64,000 bases of DNA, from positions 5,925,228 through 5,989,227 of the forward strand of contig OY992833.1 of NCBI GenBank assembly GCA_963921425.1, written 5' to 3'. The DNA is from Dryas octopetala (taxonomy: Eukaryota > Streptophyta > Magnoliopsida > Rosales > Rosaceae). Below the pieces are notes generated by a model. The model had not been told where the DNA came from. It saw only the letters and a list, made by a program, of their open reading frames with translations, and searched no databases. Positions 47,142-59,444 of this stretch are shown piece by piece; position 1 is the stretch's first letter; each line of letters starts with the position of its first letter. The position numbers were made by a program, and so were the translations under genes.

Positions 47142-48028
47142 AACAAATTACACATAAGTACCTCAAGTATACTCTATATTTCAATTTAGTACCTCAAGTT
47201 TAAAAAGTTGCATGTTAGTACCTCAACTTTCATTTTGTGACAACCACATACCTCTGTTAGATTTTCCATCTAAGAGACCGTTAATTGCCTACATGCCACA
47301 CTGACGTGGCTTTAAAAAATGCCACATAAACAAAAAAAAATTAATAAAAAAATAAAATAAACTTTTAAAAATAAAATAATTATAAAAACAAAACAAAAAA
47401 AAAACAAAAAAACCAATAATTCAATTAAAAACAAACAAACAAACAAAAAATCAATAAAAAACCATCAAAAAAATCAATCAAAATCATCAACAAAAATCAA
47501 CCCAAAAAATCCACAACTCATTCTTCTTCTTCCCCATCCAGCAACCCCTTCTCATTCCCCACCTAACAGCCACCCCCCAAAACCCGAGCAACCCTCCTCC
47601 CTCCCAGCCACACACTCCACCACCAAACCACAACCCAAAACCACCACCAAAGACCCACACAAATCAACCCTCCTCCCTCCATTGTGCTTCTGCAACTCAA
47701 AACCACAACCCGAGACCCAACCCAACCTACAACCACCACCACCACCAGAGACCCACAAGTCACCACCCGAGACCTACCCCAACCCTCCTCCCTCCCAGAC
47801 CCCGCTGCTGAACCACAACCACAACCCAAACCACCCTAACCCACAACCACCACCAAAGACCCACGCCAACCCTCCTTCCTCCCAGCCACACAAATCAACC
47901 CACCCCCCGAAACCCCAAAACCCGAGAAACCATCCTCCCTCCCAGACCCCGCTGCCGAACCCCAACCCACAACCACCACCCAAGAAAGAAAGGAAGCGAG
48001 AAGAGAGATTCGCTGGAGGTGTCATCTG

Positions 48029-48295
48029 TAAACTCAAAGACAGTAGACTGAAATTGATTTTAACTTGATTGTGATTGACTGAGTTGAAAACAACTTAAAA
48101 TAGAATAAACAAAACTGACTTAGCACATAACTTGAAACAAGTTCAAACAACCCGTTCCATGACTAACAGACTTTCACCACTACTGGGATATCCCTACAGA
48201 CTAGGAAACAACCAAACAACTAAGTCCCATAAGAATAGGACAACATACACCAACTTATTCAATAATTAATAAGTAAATAATAATAAACTTTAACA
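48029..48295 (-). repeat. Copia 3' LTR
   Basis: 267 bp. It contains AACAAGTTCAAACAACCC, partly missing in the partner LTR. Confidence 0.92.
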
Positions 48296-48361
48296 CCCTT
48301 CCTTAAAATGAATGTCCTTCAGACATCAGTTATAAAGTAAAAACAAACTTATTTATCCATC

Positions 48362-49995
48362 TCAGCTCCCTCCAGCAAGATCCTTTATAGAGCAAACACC
48401 CAGCAAATTCCTCAACTTCAAGAACACAGCTCTTTTGAGAGGCTTGGTAAACACGTTTGCAATTTGGTCTTCACTTCTACAATAAACCAGATTAATGGTG
48501 CCATCTGTACACAAATCACGTAAGAAGTGATACCTCATATCAATATGTTTGCTTCTTCCATGTAGAACAGGATTTTTTGAGAGTTTGATGGTTGAACTGT
48601 TGTCACAAAAAACTAGTGTAGATCCTTGTTGCTGGCAGTGTAGTTCTCCAAGTAATCTTCTCAACCATATCGCTTGACAAGAACATGAAGCAGCAGCAAC
48701 AAATTCAGCTTCAGTGGTGGATAAAGTGACAATTGGTTGCTTCTTAGATGACCATGAAACAACCCCTGAACCCATCATAAACACATAGCCTGAAGTGCTT
48801 CTTCTATCATCTGGATCTCCAGCATAATCACTATCAGTAAAGCCAATTAAACATGACTTTGACTTTGCTTCCTTTCTGTACAATATCCCAAAATCCATTG
48901 TACCTTTTAAATAGCGAAAGATCCTTTTTGCAGCAAGGAGATGAAGTTTTGTTGGGCACTCCATGTAGCGACTAATGAGGCTCACAGCGTGCATAACATC
49001 TGGTCTTGTGGCTGTCACATACATTAAGCTTCCTACAATCTGCTTGTAAAGTGTGTTGTTGACCTTTTCTCCTTCAAGGTCATTCATTAGGTTCATTCCA
49101 GGTTCAGTTGGGGTGCCTACTGGGTTGCAATCCTTCATTCCAAACATGTCCAACACCTCCTGAACGTACTTCTTTTGTGAAACAAAAATGCCTGCAGCAG
49201 ATTGTTCTACTTCAATGCCAAGGAAGTAGTTCATCAGTCCAAGATCTGACATATCAAATTTAGTCATCATGGAATTTTTAAAAGCATCAAACATAGCCTT
49301 ATCGTTTCCAGTGTAGATTAAATCATCTACATATAAGCACACGATTAACATATTTCCACCATCACCAACTTTAATAAAGAGTGTATGCTCATATGGACAC
49401 TTTTTAAAACCTTCTTTGATGAAATAAGCTTCTATACGACTATCCAAGCTCTAGGTGCTTGTTTAAGCCCGTAAAGAGCCTTTTTCAACTTGTATACCTG
49501 TTTCTCCTTCCCCTGTTGCACAAAACCTGGTGGCTGGTCAACATATACTTCTTCTTGCAATTCGCCATGCAAAAATGCAGACTTCACATCCAATTGAAAA
49601 ATGGACCAAGAATTTTGAGCTGCAATGGAGAGGACCAATCGAATTGTATCGAGTCTTACAACTGGAGCGAACACTTCTTTTTAGTCAATACCCACTTCTT
49701 GCTTATAGCCTTTAGCCACAAGGCGTGCTTTGTATTTGTCAACTTCTCCATCCTTATTCAGCTTTGTTTTGTAAACCCATTTGACGCCAATCGACTTCTG
49801 CCCTTGTGGAAGGTCTGTCAACTCCCAGGTATTATTTTTCGCAATTGATCTGATTTCCTCATTCATTGCTTGTTTCCATTTCTCCTCTTTGAGAGCTTCT
49901 TGGAAAGCTATAGGATCAGAATCTGAAAATAGAGCAAGATAGGTAAGTGGATATTCATCAGAGTGATCAATACCATCTACCTCATAGTCCATCAT
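48362..49995 (-). pseudogene. Copia reverse transcriptase-RNase H
   Basis: 49995-49681 begins the RT (WKQAMNEEIRSIAKNNTWEL). After a stop at VGID*, 49674-49432 continues with [12 protein letters not shown] to [14 protein letters not shown]. After a shift, 49447-48362 (361 codons) holds the catalytic YVDD (LYVDDLIYTGND). RNase H follows (VSWSSKKQPIVTLSTTEAEF, ending RSEDQIANVFTKPLKR). Confidence 0.92.
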
Positions 49996-51485
49996 CCATG
50001 CTGGTCTTTTTCTCGTGCGTGGGGGCCTTGAATCATCCTTGAAATAACTCCAGATGTACTTGCTTGTGGATTTGGTGTGCTACTAGAAATTGTAATTGAT
50101 GACTCCTCAGAATTTATTTCTTCTCCTTCATCAAAATCTGCAGGAATGTACTCCTTTGAGCTTTCAATAGCCCATGACCACGAGGATTCCTCATCAAACA
50201 CCACATCTCGGCTGATCACAATCTTTTTATTGATTGGGTTGAACAATTTGTACGCCTTTGAATGTTCACTGACCCCAAGAAAAATGCACTTGATCCCTTT
50301 GTCATCCAGCTTCTTCCTCTTCTCATCTGGAATATGTGCATATGCTACACAACCAAAAATTCTGAAGTGATCCACTGCTGGTTTATGTCTATTCCATGCT
50401 TCTTTAGTTGTCATATCTTTGACAGCAAGTGTGAGACAACGATTGAGTATATGAATGCTCCAATTGACTGCCTCGGACCAAAAACTCTTTGGAATGCTTC
50501 GGCTTGCCAGCATGCTTCGAACCATGTTCAGAATTGTCCTGTTCTTCCTCTCGGCCACTCCATTATGTTGTGGTGTGTAGGCTGCTGTAAGTTGTCGCCT
50601 AATTCCATGCATCTCACAAAAATTTGCAAATTCTTGTGAGTTAAACTCTCCACCACGATCAGTGCGAATAGTTTTAATTACTCTTCCAACATCCTTTTCA
50701 GCAAGAGCTTTGAAGCTTTTAAAGGCTGCAAAAGCTTCTGATTTTTCCTGCAAGAAGTAAACCCACGTTTTTCGACTGTAATCATCAATAAACGTGATAA
50801 AGTACTTCTTGTTCCCATTGGAAGTTGGGTTGATGGGTCCACAAATATCTGAATGGACTAACTCAAGAGATTTGCGAGCTCTCCATGCTTTCCCCTTTTG
50901 AAAAGTGTCTCTATGCTACTTGCCAACAACGAATTCTTCACAAATTTGAGATGGACAATCAATTGGTGGAAGTCCTTTCACCATACCTCGCTGATGAAGG
51001 GTTTTCAATCCATTAAAATTCAAATGTCCATAGCGGAGATGCCATAGCCATGCTGTATCCTTCACTTGAGCTGAGAAACATGACTCAGTCACACTCTGGA
51101 TATGCAACGGAAACATCCTGTTTGCTGACATGCTAACTTGTGCAATAAGCCCCTTCTTTGGATAATGGATTTGACATGTTCCTGCTTGAATATTGATCAC
51201 ATAGCCTTTTTCCTGAAGCTGCCCCACACTCAACAAATTGCTTTTCAAATCCGGAACAAAGAAAACACTAGATATAGTTTGAGAAGTGTTATCTTTGGCC
51301 CGAATTTTAATATTGCCCTTACCCATGACAGAAATTGCAGAATTATCTCCAAACCTTACAGTGGTGCGAAAAGACTCATCCAAATCAGAAAATGCTGACT
51401 TATTACCACACATGTGGTTACTGCAACCTGTGTCTATATACCACACATCATGGTGAGTGTTTTCAATAGTTTGGCAAACCATCAA
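49992..51485 (-). pseudogene. Copia protease-integrase
   Basis: Protease active site IDTGCSNHM at the start, GAG-pre-integrase WLWHLRYGHLNFNGL, then a stop after EEFVVGK at about 50916 where the half element reads CIIGKQHRD. Integrase catalytic residues are present: Asp in VHSDICGP, Asp in TDRGGEF and Glu in NGVAERKNR. A one-base shift separates it from gag. Confidence 0.9.
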
Positions 51486-52435
51486 AGAGTAGCTTCATCT
51501 TCTTTTTCTATAAAATTTGCCTTTTCACCTTTATCTTTGTTCAAATTTGTTCGACACTCAGAACGATAGTGGCCATACCTGTGGCATCTGTAGCACTCAA
51601 TGTTTGACTTATCGAACCTTGAATCTTGATCATGTCCTCTGCCTCTACTTTGGGAATTAGGAGTGGAGTGATCTTCTGACTTGTTGTGTCTGCCTTCTCT
51701 GTTGCCATCATTATTTCCTCTGCCTCTACCCCTTCCTTGGCCTCGACCTAGACCCCGAGCTGAGCCTCTGGATGTTGGGGATTCATAGTTGGTAGAGACC
51801 TTCAGAGCTTGCTCCTCAATGGTACTGCGAGTGATCTTCCGTTCATGTACCAGTAAGGAACTTTGGAGTTCATCAATTGAGAGTTCATCAACATCATTTG
51901 ATTCTTCAATCGAGCAAACAATATAATCAAGCTTTGGAGTCATAGACCGCAAAATCTTTTCAACAATGGTAACATCTTCCATCTTGTCGCCATGGATCTG
52001 CATCTTGTTTGCAATTGCCATTGTTCTGGAGAAATAATCATTGACAGACTCTCCCTACTTCATTTGAAAAGTCTCAAAATCTCTTCGGAGTGTCTGCAAT
52101 GCAGAACGTTTCACCTTTGTTAAGCCTTGGTACTTCTTTTTCATGGAGTCCCAAATTTGCTTCGAAGTGTCTTTTTGAAGAATTGTCTCTAGAATTGCAC
52201 GATCTATTGCTTGAAAAAGATAATTCTTCACCTTTAAATCTTTCAGCCGTTGTTCTTCCAAACTTTTTTGTTGAACTTCTGTCAACACTGCTCCATTTTC
52301 TGGTTCATGAATGCCAGTTTCAACCAAAGTCCAATACTCCTTGGATCTCAGGAAATTCTCCATTAACATGCTCCAATGATCATAGTGACCATCAAAGCGA
52401 GGAATTGCAGGTTGCACAAAAGTTTTTGATGCCAT
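51482..52435 (-). pseudogene. Copia gag
   Basis: Starts MASKTFVQPAIPRFDGHYDH and carries the UBN2-type gag domain. It meets one in-frame stop after FETFQMK (52055), then continues IANKMQIHGDKMEDV. An RGRG-rich linker and CCHC knuckle CYRCHRYGHYRSEC follow. Apart from that stop the frame is whole. It is the same gag subtype as the half element at 12622-14719. Confidence 0.9.
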
Positions 52436-52542
52436 GAGAATTGCTGCTGCAATACAAGAGTGAGTAGAAGAGAGCTGCTGCTCAGTGAAGACTTTCTACA
52501 CGACCTCTGTTTTTTTTTTCTCTCTGTGGTTCTGATACCAAA

Positions 52543-52801
52543 TGTAAACTCAAAGACAGTAGACTGAAACTGATTTTAACTTGATTGTGATTGACTGAGT
52601 TGAAAACAACTTAAAATAGAATAAACAAAACTGACTTAGCACATAACTTGGAACAACACGTTTCATGACTAACAGACTTTCACCACTACTGAGATATCCC
52701 TACAGACTAGGAAACAACCAAACAACTAAGTCCCATAAGAATAGGACAACATACACCAACTTATTCAATAATTAATAAGTAAATAATAATAAACTTTAAC
52801 A
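52543..52801 (-). repeat. Copia 5' LTR
   Basis: 259 bp, matching 48029-48295 apart from a short deletion and point changes. Confidence 0.92.
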
Positions 52802-52849
52802 CCGTCGACCCTTGGGTCTACTTTCGGGCGATTTTTCAGACAAGTGCAG

Positions 52850-53085
52850 GTAGAGGGAGGAAGCGGGAAGAGAGAGGAAGAAGATGGGGTAGTCTCACCG
52901 AAGAAAGAGATCGGGAAGAGAGATGAGAGAATGAGGGGGCGGCTGAGAGAGGGAGAGAAGAGAGAATCGAGGGGGAGGGGGCGGCTAAGAGAGGAAGAGA
53001 AGAGAGAATGGGGGGCTGAGAGAGGCAGAGAAGAGAGAATCGGGGGTGGGGGGCGTCTGAGAGAAGGAGAGGAGAGAATAAATGG
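52850..53085. repeat. Purine-rich minisatellite
   Basis: Four imperfect units of about 40-45 bp with GGGCGGCTGAGAGAGGGAGAG and AAGAGAGAATCG. The 105-codon frame across it is a repeat artefact. Confidence 0.8.
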
Positions 53086-53376
53086 TTTTTTTGTTTTTTA
53101 TAATTTAATTATTAGGGTTTTTTATTTTTTTGTTTTTTATAATTATTTATTTTATTTTTAAAAATTTATTATTTTTTTTTTGTCTATGTGGCATTTTTTA
53201 AAGCTACGTCAGTGTGCCACGTAGGCAGTTAACGGTCTCTCAGATGAAAAATCCAACGGAGGAATGTAGTTGTAACGAAATGAAAGTTAAGGTATTGACT
53301 TGCAACTTTTTGAACTTAAGATACTAAGTTGAAATATAGGATAAACTTGAGGTACCTACGTGTAATTTGCTCTAAA

Positions 53377-53920
53377 AAGAAATTTGGACAGTTGAAGAAA
53401 TGTGAGGTGAACATGTGGTAGAATATCCAAAAGGTAAAGGACTAGGTGCAGTATTAGGCTCAAGTTTCAATACACCTCCATCTTTCTCTTGCCATTTTTA
53501 TATTTATTAGTTGTCTATTAACTTTATCATGTAATTATGGTTTTTATTTTTTTAATATCATGGAATATTATTATACTAGCATTGATATGTGATTAAACCT
53601 TTTTCTTTCATTAGCATCAAAGTGACGATAGTTTTAGACTTTGAGCATGTATTTATCATTTAGCATTATGCATACAGAACATGTGCTTTCAAAAATATCC
53701 TTAGATATATTTGTCTCTGATGTTTGATTTATATTAGGTATAGAAATCTTCTTTGTACATGGTATATGGTGCACTCTCTTAATGCTCTATATTGCTTGAT
53801 TTGAATATAAAAATAATTTTCTTTAAGTCAATAGGTCTAGCTAGTTTAATTATCTTTTTCTCATTATCATTAAAAAGGAGATGGACTCAAATGAAGTGGG
53901 TATTGACGACAAATTAAGCT
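53377..53920. other. AT-rich intergenic DNA
   Basis: No motif or repeat recognised. It may hold the promoter of the Myb/SANT-like relic that follows. Confidence 0.4.
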
Positions 53921-54948
53921 GAATGGTCAACCAAAAATGAGGGAATATTTATCTGTCTATTTCATGAACATGTGAAGAAAGGAGATATGCAAACATTAAC
54001 TTTTACAAAGAAAATTTGGATGGAAATAAATGATGAGCTGTTTGCAGAAACTACAAAAAGATATACTATTCCACTACTCAAATCTAAATTCAATAGATTA
54101 TGGAAAAAAAACATTGTGAATTTTCTTATCTCATTGAGCATACATGATTTGGCTGGGATCCTATTGCAAACACCGTGACTGCATCAGATGAAGTTTGGGC
54201 TAGCTATATTAAGGTACAATTGTGACTTCACATAAATTTTTTTTTTGTTGCTTAGTGATTTGCCTATTGATCGATTGTAATTCATTAGTTTACTATATGT
54301 ATTATTATATAGCTTTAGTATAAATAGCCTAATTAATGATGTGCATTTCTTCTCTTTTGTTCTTCTCTTTATTTTCTCAATGATGTTGACATTTTACATG
54401 GTTTGTAGATAGCTCCAGGAGTGAAGCCCTATCGTAAAAAAAGGTTTAGAACACTACCAAATTTTGGGGGAGATTTTCAACACCACTACTGCAACAGGTC
54501 AATTGCATTATTCATTTAGCCAACTCCCTCATAACTCAGACGATGAACGTGAATTAGAGGACAATTTTCTCAAGATTGGAGTTTACATTAATATTGAGGA
54601 GAATGCTGATCGATGTTAACAATTCTCAACAAGATAAAGGAAAAAAGAAAACTTACTACTACTTCATCTTCAGAGCGTCGTCCAAAAAAAAGGGACAAAA
54701 TGGAAGCTTATTTGAAAGTTTGTAGTGACGTGATGAATGAAAAATTACACCGTACAAAGGAAAAAAGAGTTGGAGAAAACAAGGAGTTATATTTGATCGA
54801 AGAATGCATACAAATTGTGGAGTCAATGGGAAACATTGAGCATAGTACATTTATCAAGATGATGGATAAGATTACAGTGATTGAATGGAGGAGGCTTTTT
54901 CTTACCACGTCTGATGCAAGAAGGAGAGCTTGGCTAGCTAGTCTCTAG
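53920..54948 (+). pseudogene. Myb/SANT-like DNA-binding gene relic
   Basis: From about 53926 the plus strand reads WSTKNEGIFICLFHEHVKKG, then TFTKKIWMEINDELF and LLKSKFNRLWKK. This is the trihelix-like Myb/SANT domain (Myb_DNA-bind_3 type) shared by plant L10-interacting Myb proteins and Harbinger-linked proteins. After a frame break come FGWDP and VTASDEVWASYIK. A second exon near 54412 gives IAPGVKPYRKKRF and LPNFGG. The last part (54613-54948) ends WRRLFLTTSDARRRAWLASL, the usual C-terminal region. Breaks near 54115, 54170 and 54485-54610 leave no continuous frame. Confidence 0.65.
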
Positions 54949-55622
54949 AATTATTATCAAGACTTTGGTTCTGATTTGTGTTTTTTGCATAACTTATATC
55001 TATTAGTTTGTCGAATATCATTGGATATGTTTGCTATTATGCTGGATATTATGAATTATGTTGGATATTTTTGACTTTTTTTGTTATTATTTTATTTGAT
55101 ATTATGATAATTTATGGTATTCCTTAGATGTTTGTGACTTATGGTGAATTTGATTTTCTTAAAAATTTAATTTGACTTTGAATATTTTGAAGGTACTAGA
55201 GATCGATGCTTACTGATAAGGAAGATAGTGATTCAGATAATTCATCAGAACTTGAAGAAATGGCACATAATATGTTTATTTTCATCAAGGAATAAAATTT
55301 CGGGTTTCGAGGAAATTTCAATGGAAATTTCGAAGATTTTTAAATTTCGACAAAAATTCGACGAAAACAACGGAAATTGCTATCAAAATATGGAAATTTT
55401 GAATGAAACTTTACCATATGTTTATTTAACATATTATCTACTACATTGATAAAAAACATTGAAGAAACCAAATTATATAGTAGGTTTCATGTGATATGTA
55501 ATGAATATAATAAGCGCTGGAGGCAAATATTGTTAAAAAAATGCTTCACTAATTAATAATTACTTTAATAACACCTTAATTTTATTTATACTACAATATT
55601 GCCACATGAATTACAAAAGTAA
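54949..55622. other. Intergenic with GAAATTTCG repeats
   Basis: 55300-55410 has several GGAAATTTCGA-like phrases and ends near ATGAAACTTTACCATATGTT. Similar phrases occur at 63085-63165. No gene seen. Confidence 0.45.
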
Positions 55623-58600
55623 TCAATACCACATAGAGTTTCTAAGAGGTTCAAAATTTTCGCTGTCTTCAGTATCATCATGTCCAGAGTAGGTGTAATG
55701 CGAAAAATAATCACCCCAAGATACTTCTCCAGCATAATTTTGCATGTAATTGCCAACATGCCAACCATATAAATCAAGAACCTGTTGTGGTTGAATTTGC
55801 CCATAAGCATACTCATTTGAAGAGTTTGCCTCTTGTTGCCAATGAGTTACTATCAAACTTAACCGAGTAAAGCAAATGTGGTGGGTAGAATATTAGAGGG
55901 TTTTGCCCATAATTGTAATTATCACTTCCTACCCCCATAGAGCCAAAAATGATGGATAATGAATCATCTTCTTCTTGTGCTAGACTCTCATGACCTCTTT
56001 GTCTGCGACTATAGCCTTTTCCTATGGCACCAATTCTTGGTCCGGCACGCCTACTCCGATGATCCTCATCTTGTGTTGCATGTGTGTAGTTTGCTTTGAT
56101 AGAAAATGGGCTCATATACTCTTGAGAATGTCCAGTGCAATCTTCATTTCCACCACCACCACCACCACCACTACCTCTACGTCCACTGTTGGTATGAGTG
56201 CCCGATCTTGTGTTGGAGTTGTCTAATCGAGAAGGATTAGTGAGAATTGGCTCGTTACGATGTGTCGACCTTGGTTGCATAAGTTCATCAAAACTTTCAG
56301 TAGGGCTCACCTCCTCATTTAGAACTTTGTCCACATTGATACATTCCTGGCGTGCTTGAGCTGCAATATTAGGATCTGGATTGCCTGCATCATCATCTAA
56401 ATAGAGGGGTCTGATCCACTGATAAAGCTGGTTTCCCTCCACATCATCATCCCTTATAGCAACATCATATATATCTAGCGGATCATATTTATCGACGTGA
56501 TCCTCCTCTGTTTTCTTGTCTCGAAGTGCAAGCCTCATGTTATAGTAGCAATACACCATCTTTTCTAACATACTATATGAAAGCTTGTTTTGTTGTTTGG
56601 TGTGTATGAGTGCGAAAGTGCTCCAGTTTCTTTCACAAGCTGATGAATACGCCGTTTATGATAAAACTTTGATGGCTAACTTTCTCACAGTAGGCGCATC
56701 ACTCCCATATATGATCCACCATTCACTTGAAATGAAAAATTTGTTTGTGTAAGTATAACTATAAAAATAAATAATTAAGTTAATCTAACTTATACAAGTA
56801 TGATGTATAGTTACTAGGAGACATTCGTGATCTAGCGGCCTTTGCAGCTCGCTCTTCGAACATTTTCCGCGCATCTTTAAAATATGTTAACTAGATACAA
56901 ATACAATACAAATTATACAATATCAATCAAATATATAATTTAAGACAATCAAATTCTATAAAGTATTAATATTTCTCGTAAGGATTCTTATGAGCCTTAT
57001 GGCAAATTATTTTTACCTAATTTCCAAATTGGCCAACTTCTAGTGAATAGGGATCCAGTTTGGAGAATACGTTGTGCACAACCCAAATAAGTTCACCATC
57101 ATCTCCAACGCCAGATTTATATTGATAGCGAGGATTCAAATAATAGGCTGCAATCATGCATCAAGTAAATATAGAAATACATAATTAGTAATTTAGTACA
57201 TTCATTGAAAACTAAATCAATTAAAAAAAATGCGGAACCAAAATAACAAATAAATTATTGGGTTACCTGTTACATGCAAATTGTGTTGTAACGTTTTAAA
57301 CCATCAACTGTTGATGATTTTTATCACTCACCGTGCACCTTGTTTTTTTTTCTAGCTCTTCCTTCAGGACACGCATCAACTCATAAATTGATCCTATTGT
57401 AGGATATACTTCTATGTCGACAATATGTAAAACTACGTAGAGAGGTTCAAACAAACCATACACCTTATGCACCTGTTGCCAAAAAGAGTGATCAAGAACT
57501 ATATTTTCAACTATCATGCATGCATTTGAACGCCGAAAATTGCTACGACCCCAATCATCACTGGTGAACAATTGCTCCAGTCCCATCATCTTACCGTACA
57601 AACTATCCAATGCAATATAGTTTGTAGCAAATCGGGTGGCACCAGGACGAACAATATCTCCCTTCATGATCTCTCGCATCTTTGCCAACAACCAGTTATG
57701 ATTGTAAATATAATTCGTGATCATTCTGACTTTTTTAATCATATTAGCAACCTGTTCTTTTTTTCCCATCTCTTCAAACATTAGATCAATGCAATGTGCT
57801 GCACACGACGTCCAGTACACATTGTATTTGTTCATTAACTTCTTACCTGCTTTGACAAATGCGGAACCATTGTCTTTCACAACTTGAACAACATTCTCTT
57901 CTCCAACCTTCGTGATTACATCCTTCAATAGCCCATAAATATATTTATGATTTTTTATGCAATCTGAAGAATCAATGGACTTAAGGAATACCGACCTCCC
58001 TTTTGAGTAGGCCATGAAGTTTATGATAGACAATTTGGTTGGACCTGTCCAACCATCGCACATGATTGTGCAACCATAAGTTGCCCAATTGGTCTTCAAA
58101 TTGTTAACATGTTCTTGCATTTCTTGAAACTCCTGGTCCAAAAATCCGGTGCATATCTGATAGGGTGTTGGAGGTTCCACTCCTACTCCTGCCTGTTGAC
58201 ATCCTATCACCAAATTTTTGAAATGATGAGATGTTGCTTTTGAAGGAGGAACATTTTCATATATGAAGAACTTGCTGATCAAGCGTTGCATACCATTTTT
58301 GATTGACCCTCCAAAAAAGAGATTTTTAACACTCTTTTAGCGTGCTTGAGCTGCCTTGTACAAGCTTGGTGCTACTAGAGGTGTTGGTAGTGATTCTCTC
58401 ATGCTTGATCATCTTTGCATCTGTGCACCACTACTAGACCCAGAACCTTGTCCCCTAATTGAGACTTTATGTAAGTGTTCCCTCTGCCATTCTACTGCTC
58501 TAGAGGCTCGAAGTACAGCTCGAAATTATCTTCGCTCTTGAGGCCCCATATCATCATTATGATCATCATCCTCATCATCATTACTCAGCTCAATCTGACC

Positions 58601-58882
58601 TTGTCCTCGAAGCTCTTCCCTGAGCTCTTCCATCCATTGTATTTTTTTGCTCTTTTGGTGTTGTTTGTGTTGTATCCCTGCAATGATGAATTGTTTTACT
58701 TTTGGTGAGACACTATTGTATCGTTGCACATTGTTTCCAGGATCCAAACCACTAAGGTGGTATTTCAGTCGTGTCACTCCAGCACCCTTCATTACAAGGC
58801 CACAATATTTGCATATTGAACCTTGTTTGCTACCCGGTAGTGGATCGGCATGATCCCAAGTTGAAAAGGGAATAAAATTCAT
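55623..58882 (-). pseudogene. hAT transposase gene (BED finger, DUF659, hAT dimerisation), broken
   Basis: Minus-strand exons in order. 58882-58526 has a BED zinc finger (CKYCGLVMKGAGVTRLKYHL), but the expected last Cys ligand reads Tyr (NNVQRYNSV). 58291-57296 is a 331-codon DUF659/RNase-H-like segment (CDGWTGPTKLSIINFMAYS, VVKDNGSAFVKAGK, CAAHCIDLMFEEMGK). Near 57150 lies AYYLNPRYQY. 56880-56571 leads into the dimerisation domain (WWIIYGSDAPTVRKLAIKVL, CERNWSTFALIHTK). 56571-55813 continues to a glycine-rich tail. Three in-frame stops lie between 58525 and 58300, and a shift lies near 55830. It may be a dead autonomous hAT element or a decayed domesticated gene. No terminal repeats were found around it. 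Confidence 0.85.
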
Positions 58883-59444
58883 GAAGCAAGACTTTTGTAC
58901 ACCATTGGGTAAGAGAAAAAAAAAAAACAAAAGTGGGTGGGGTCGAGTTTCTGAAAAAAGGAAGAAATGTGTTGTTTGGGTTTCTTTGAGTGCTCTAGGT
59001 GAGTTTTGTTTTGAATGCCAGCTTGTATACACATATACATGTGATGATGGGGAGTGATTGGAAGTGTGGAGTCATGTGCAAAAGGCAATAGGTGGCAGTA
59101 GCTGAATTTGAAAGGCTAAGTGATTTGGATTGGTATATTGATATATATAAATACATGTCTATGCTACGGTGTTGGTGTGAAGAGCAGTGGAGGATCTGAC
59201 ATGTTTTAGTTGGAGCTACATTTAGGAATGGCCAATAAGAGATGGCCATGTACAAAAAAAAATAAAAGAAAGAGACTAAGCTCACGTTGCAACAAGGATG
59301 ACTTTGTGGGCGTTAATTTCTCCTAAGCCAAATCAATGGCTAGACCATGCATTCACATAAAAGCATATATAGATTATATATCCCCGAGTGTTAGTTCCTT
59401 GCTTAAGCCAAACTAATGGCTTATATATATATATATATATATAT
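58883..59444. other. Upstream region of the hAT gene
   Basis: No gene. It includes an A-rich run at 58918-58928, an AT microsatellite at 59424-59445, and possibly the promoter of the hAT transposase. Confidence 0.4.

Larger units (their letters stand above)
48029..52801 (-). mobile_element. Full-length Copia (TNT1-like) retrotransposon
   Basis: 4.77 kb with LTRs at 48029-48295 (267 bp) and 52543-52801 (259 bp), ends TGTAAACTC and TTTAACA. The minus strand carries a tRNA-Met primer-binding site two bases inside the right LTR (TGGTATCAGAACC) and a purine tract AAGGAAGGG before the left LTR. Gag, protease, integrase, reverse transcriptase and RNase H follow in Copia order, broken by only about five stops or shifts, so it is a fairly recent relic. 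The LTRs differ by a short deletion near 52655 and several bases. The flanks TCATC / CCGTC do not form a clean target duplication. Confidence 0.95.
47142..53376. mobile_element. Foldback element enclosing a Copia
   Basis: About 250 bp at 47145-47400 (AGTACCTCAAG, GTTGCATGTTAGTACCTCAA, CTGACGTGGC) is the inverted repeat of 53120-53376 (AAAGCTACGTCAGTGTGCC, GGTACCTACG). The inner flanks are C-rich on the left (47500-48028) and G-rich on the right (52830-53085), so they can also pair roughly. The element was about 1.5 kb before the Copia (48029-52801) entered it. It shares its arm vocabulary with the foldback dimer at 59445-62998. Confidence 0.72.

Noticed and set aside
47563..48068. Proline-rich (plus) and glycine-rich (minus) open frames
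   Set aside because: C-rich foldback flank of low complexity; frames end in the Copia LTR, with no start context or exon partner.
52844..53161. Arginine/glutamate-rich 105-codon frame
   Set aside because: Translation of a purine-rich minisatellite.
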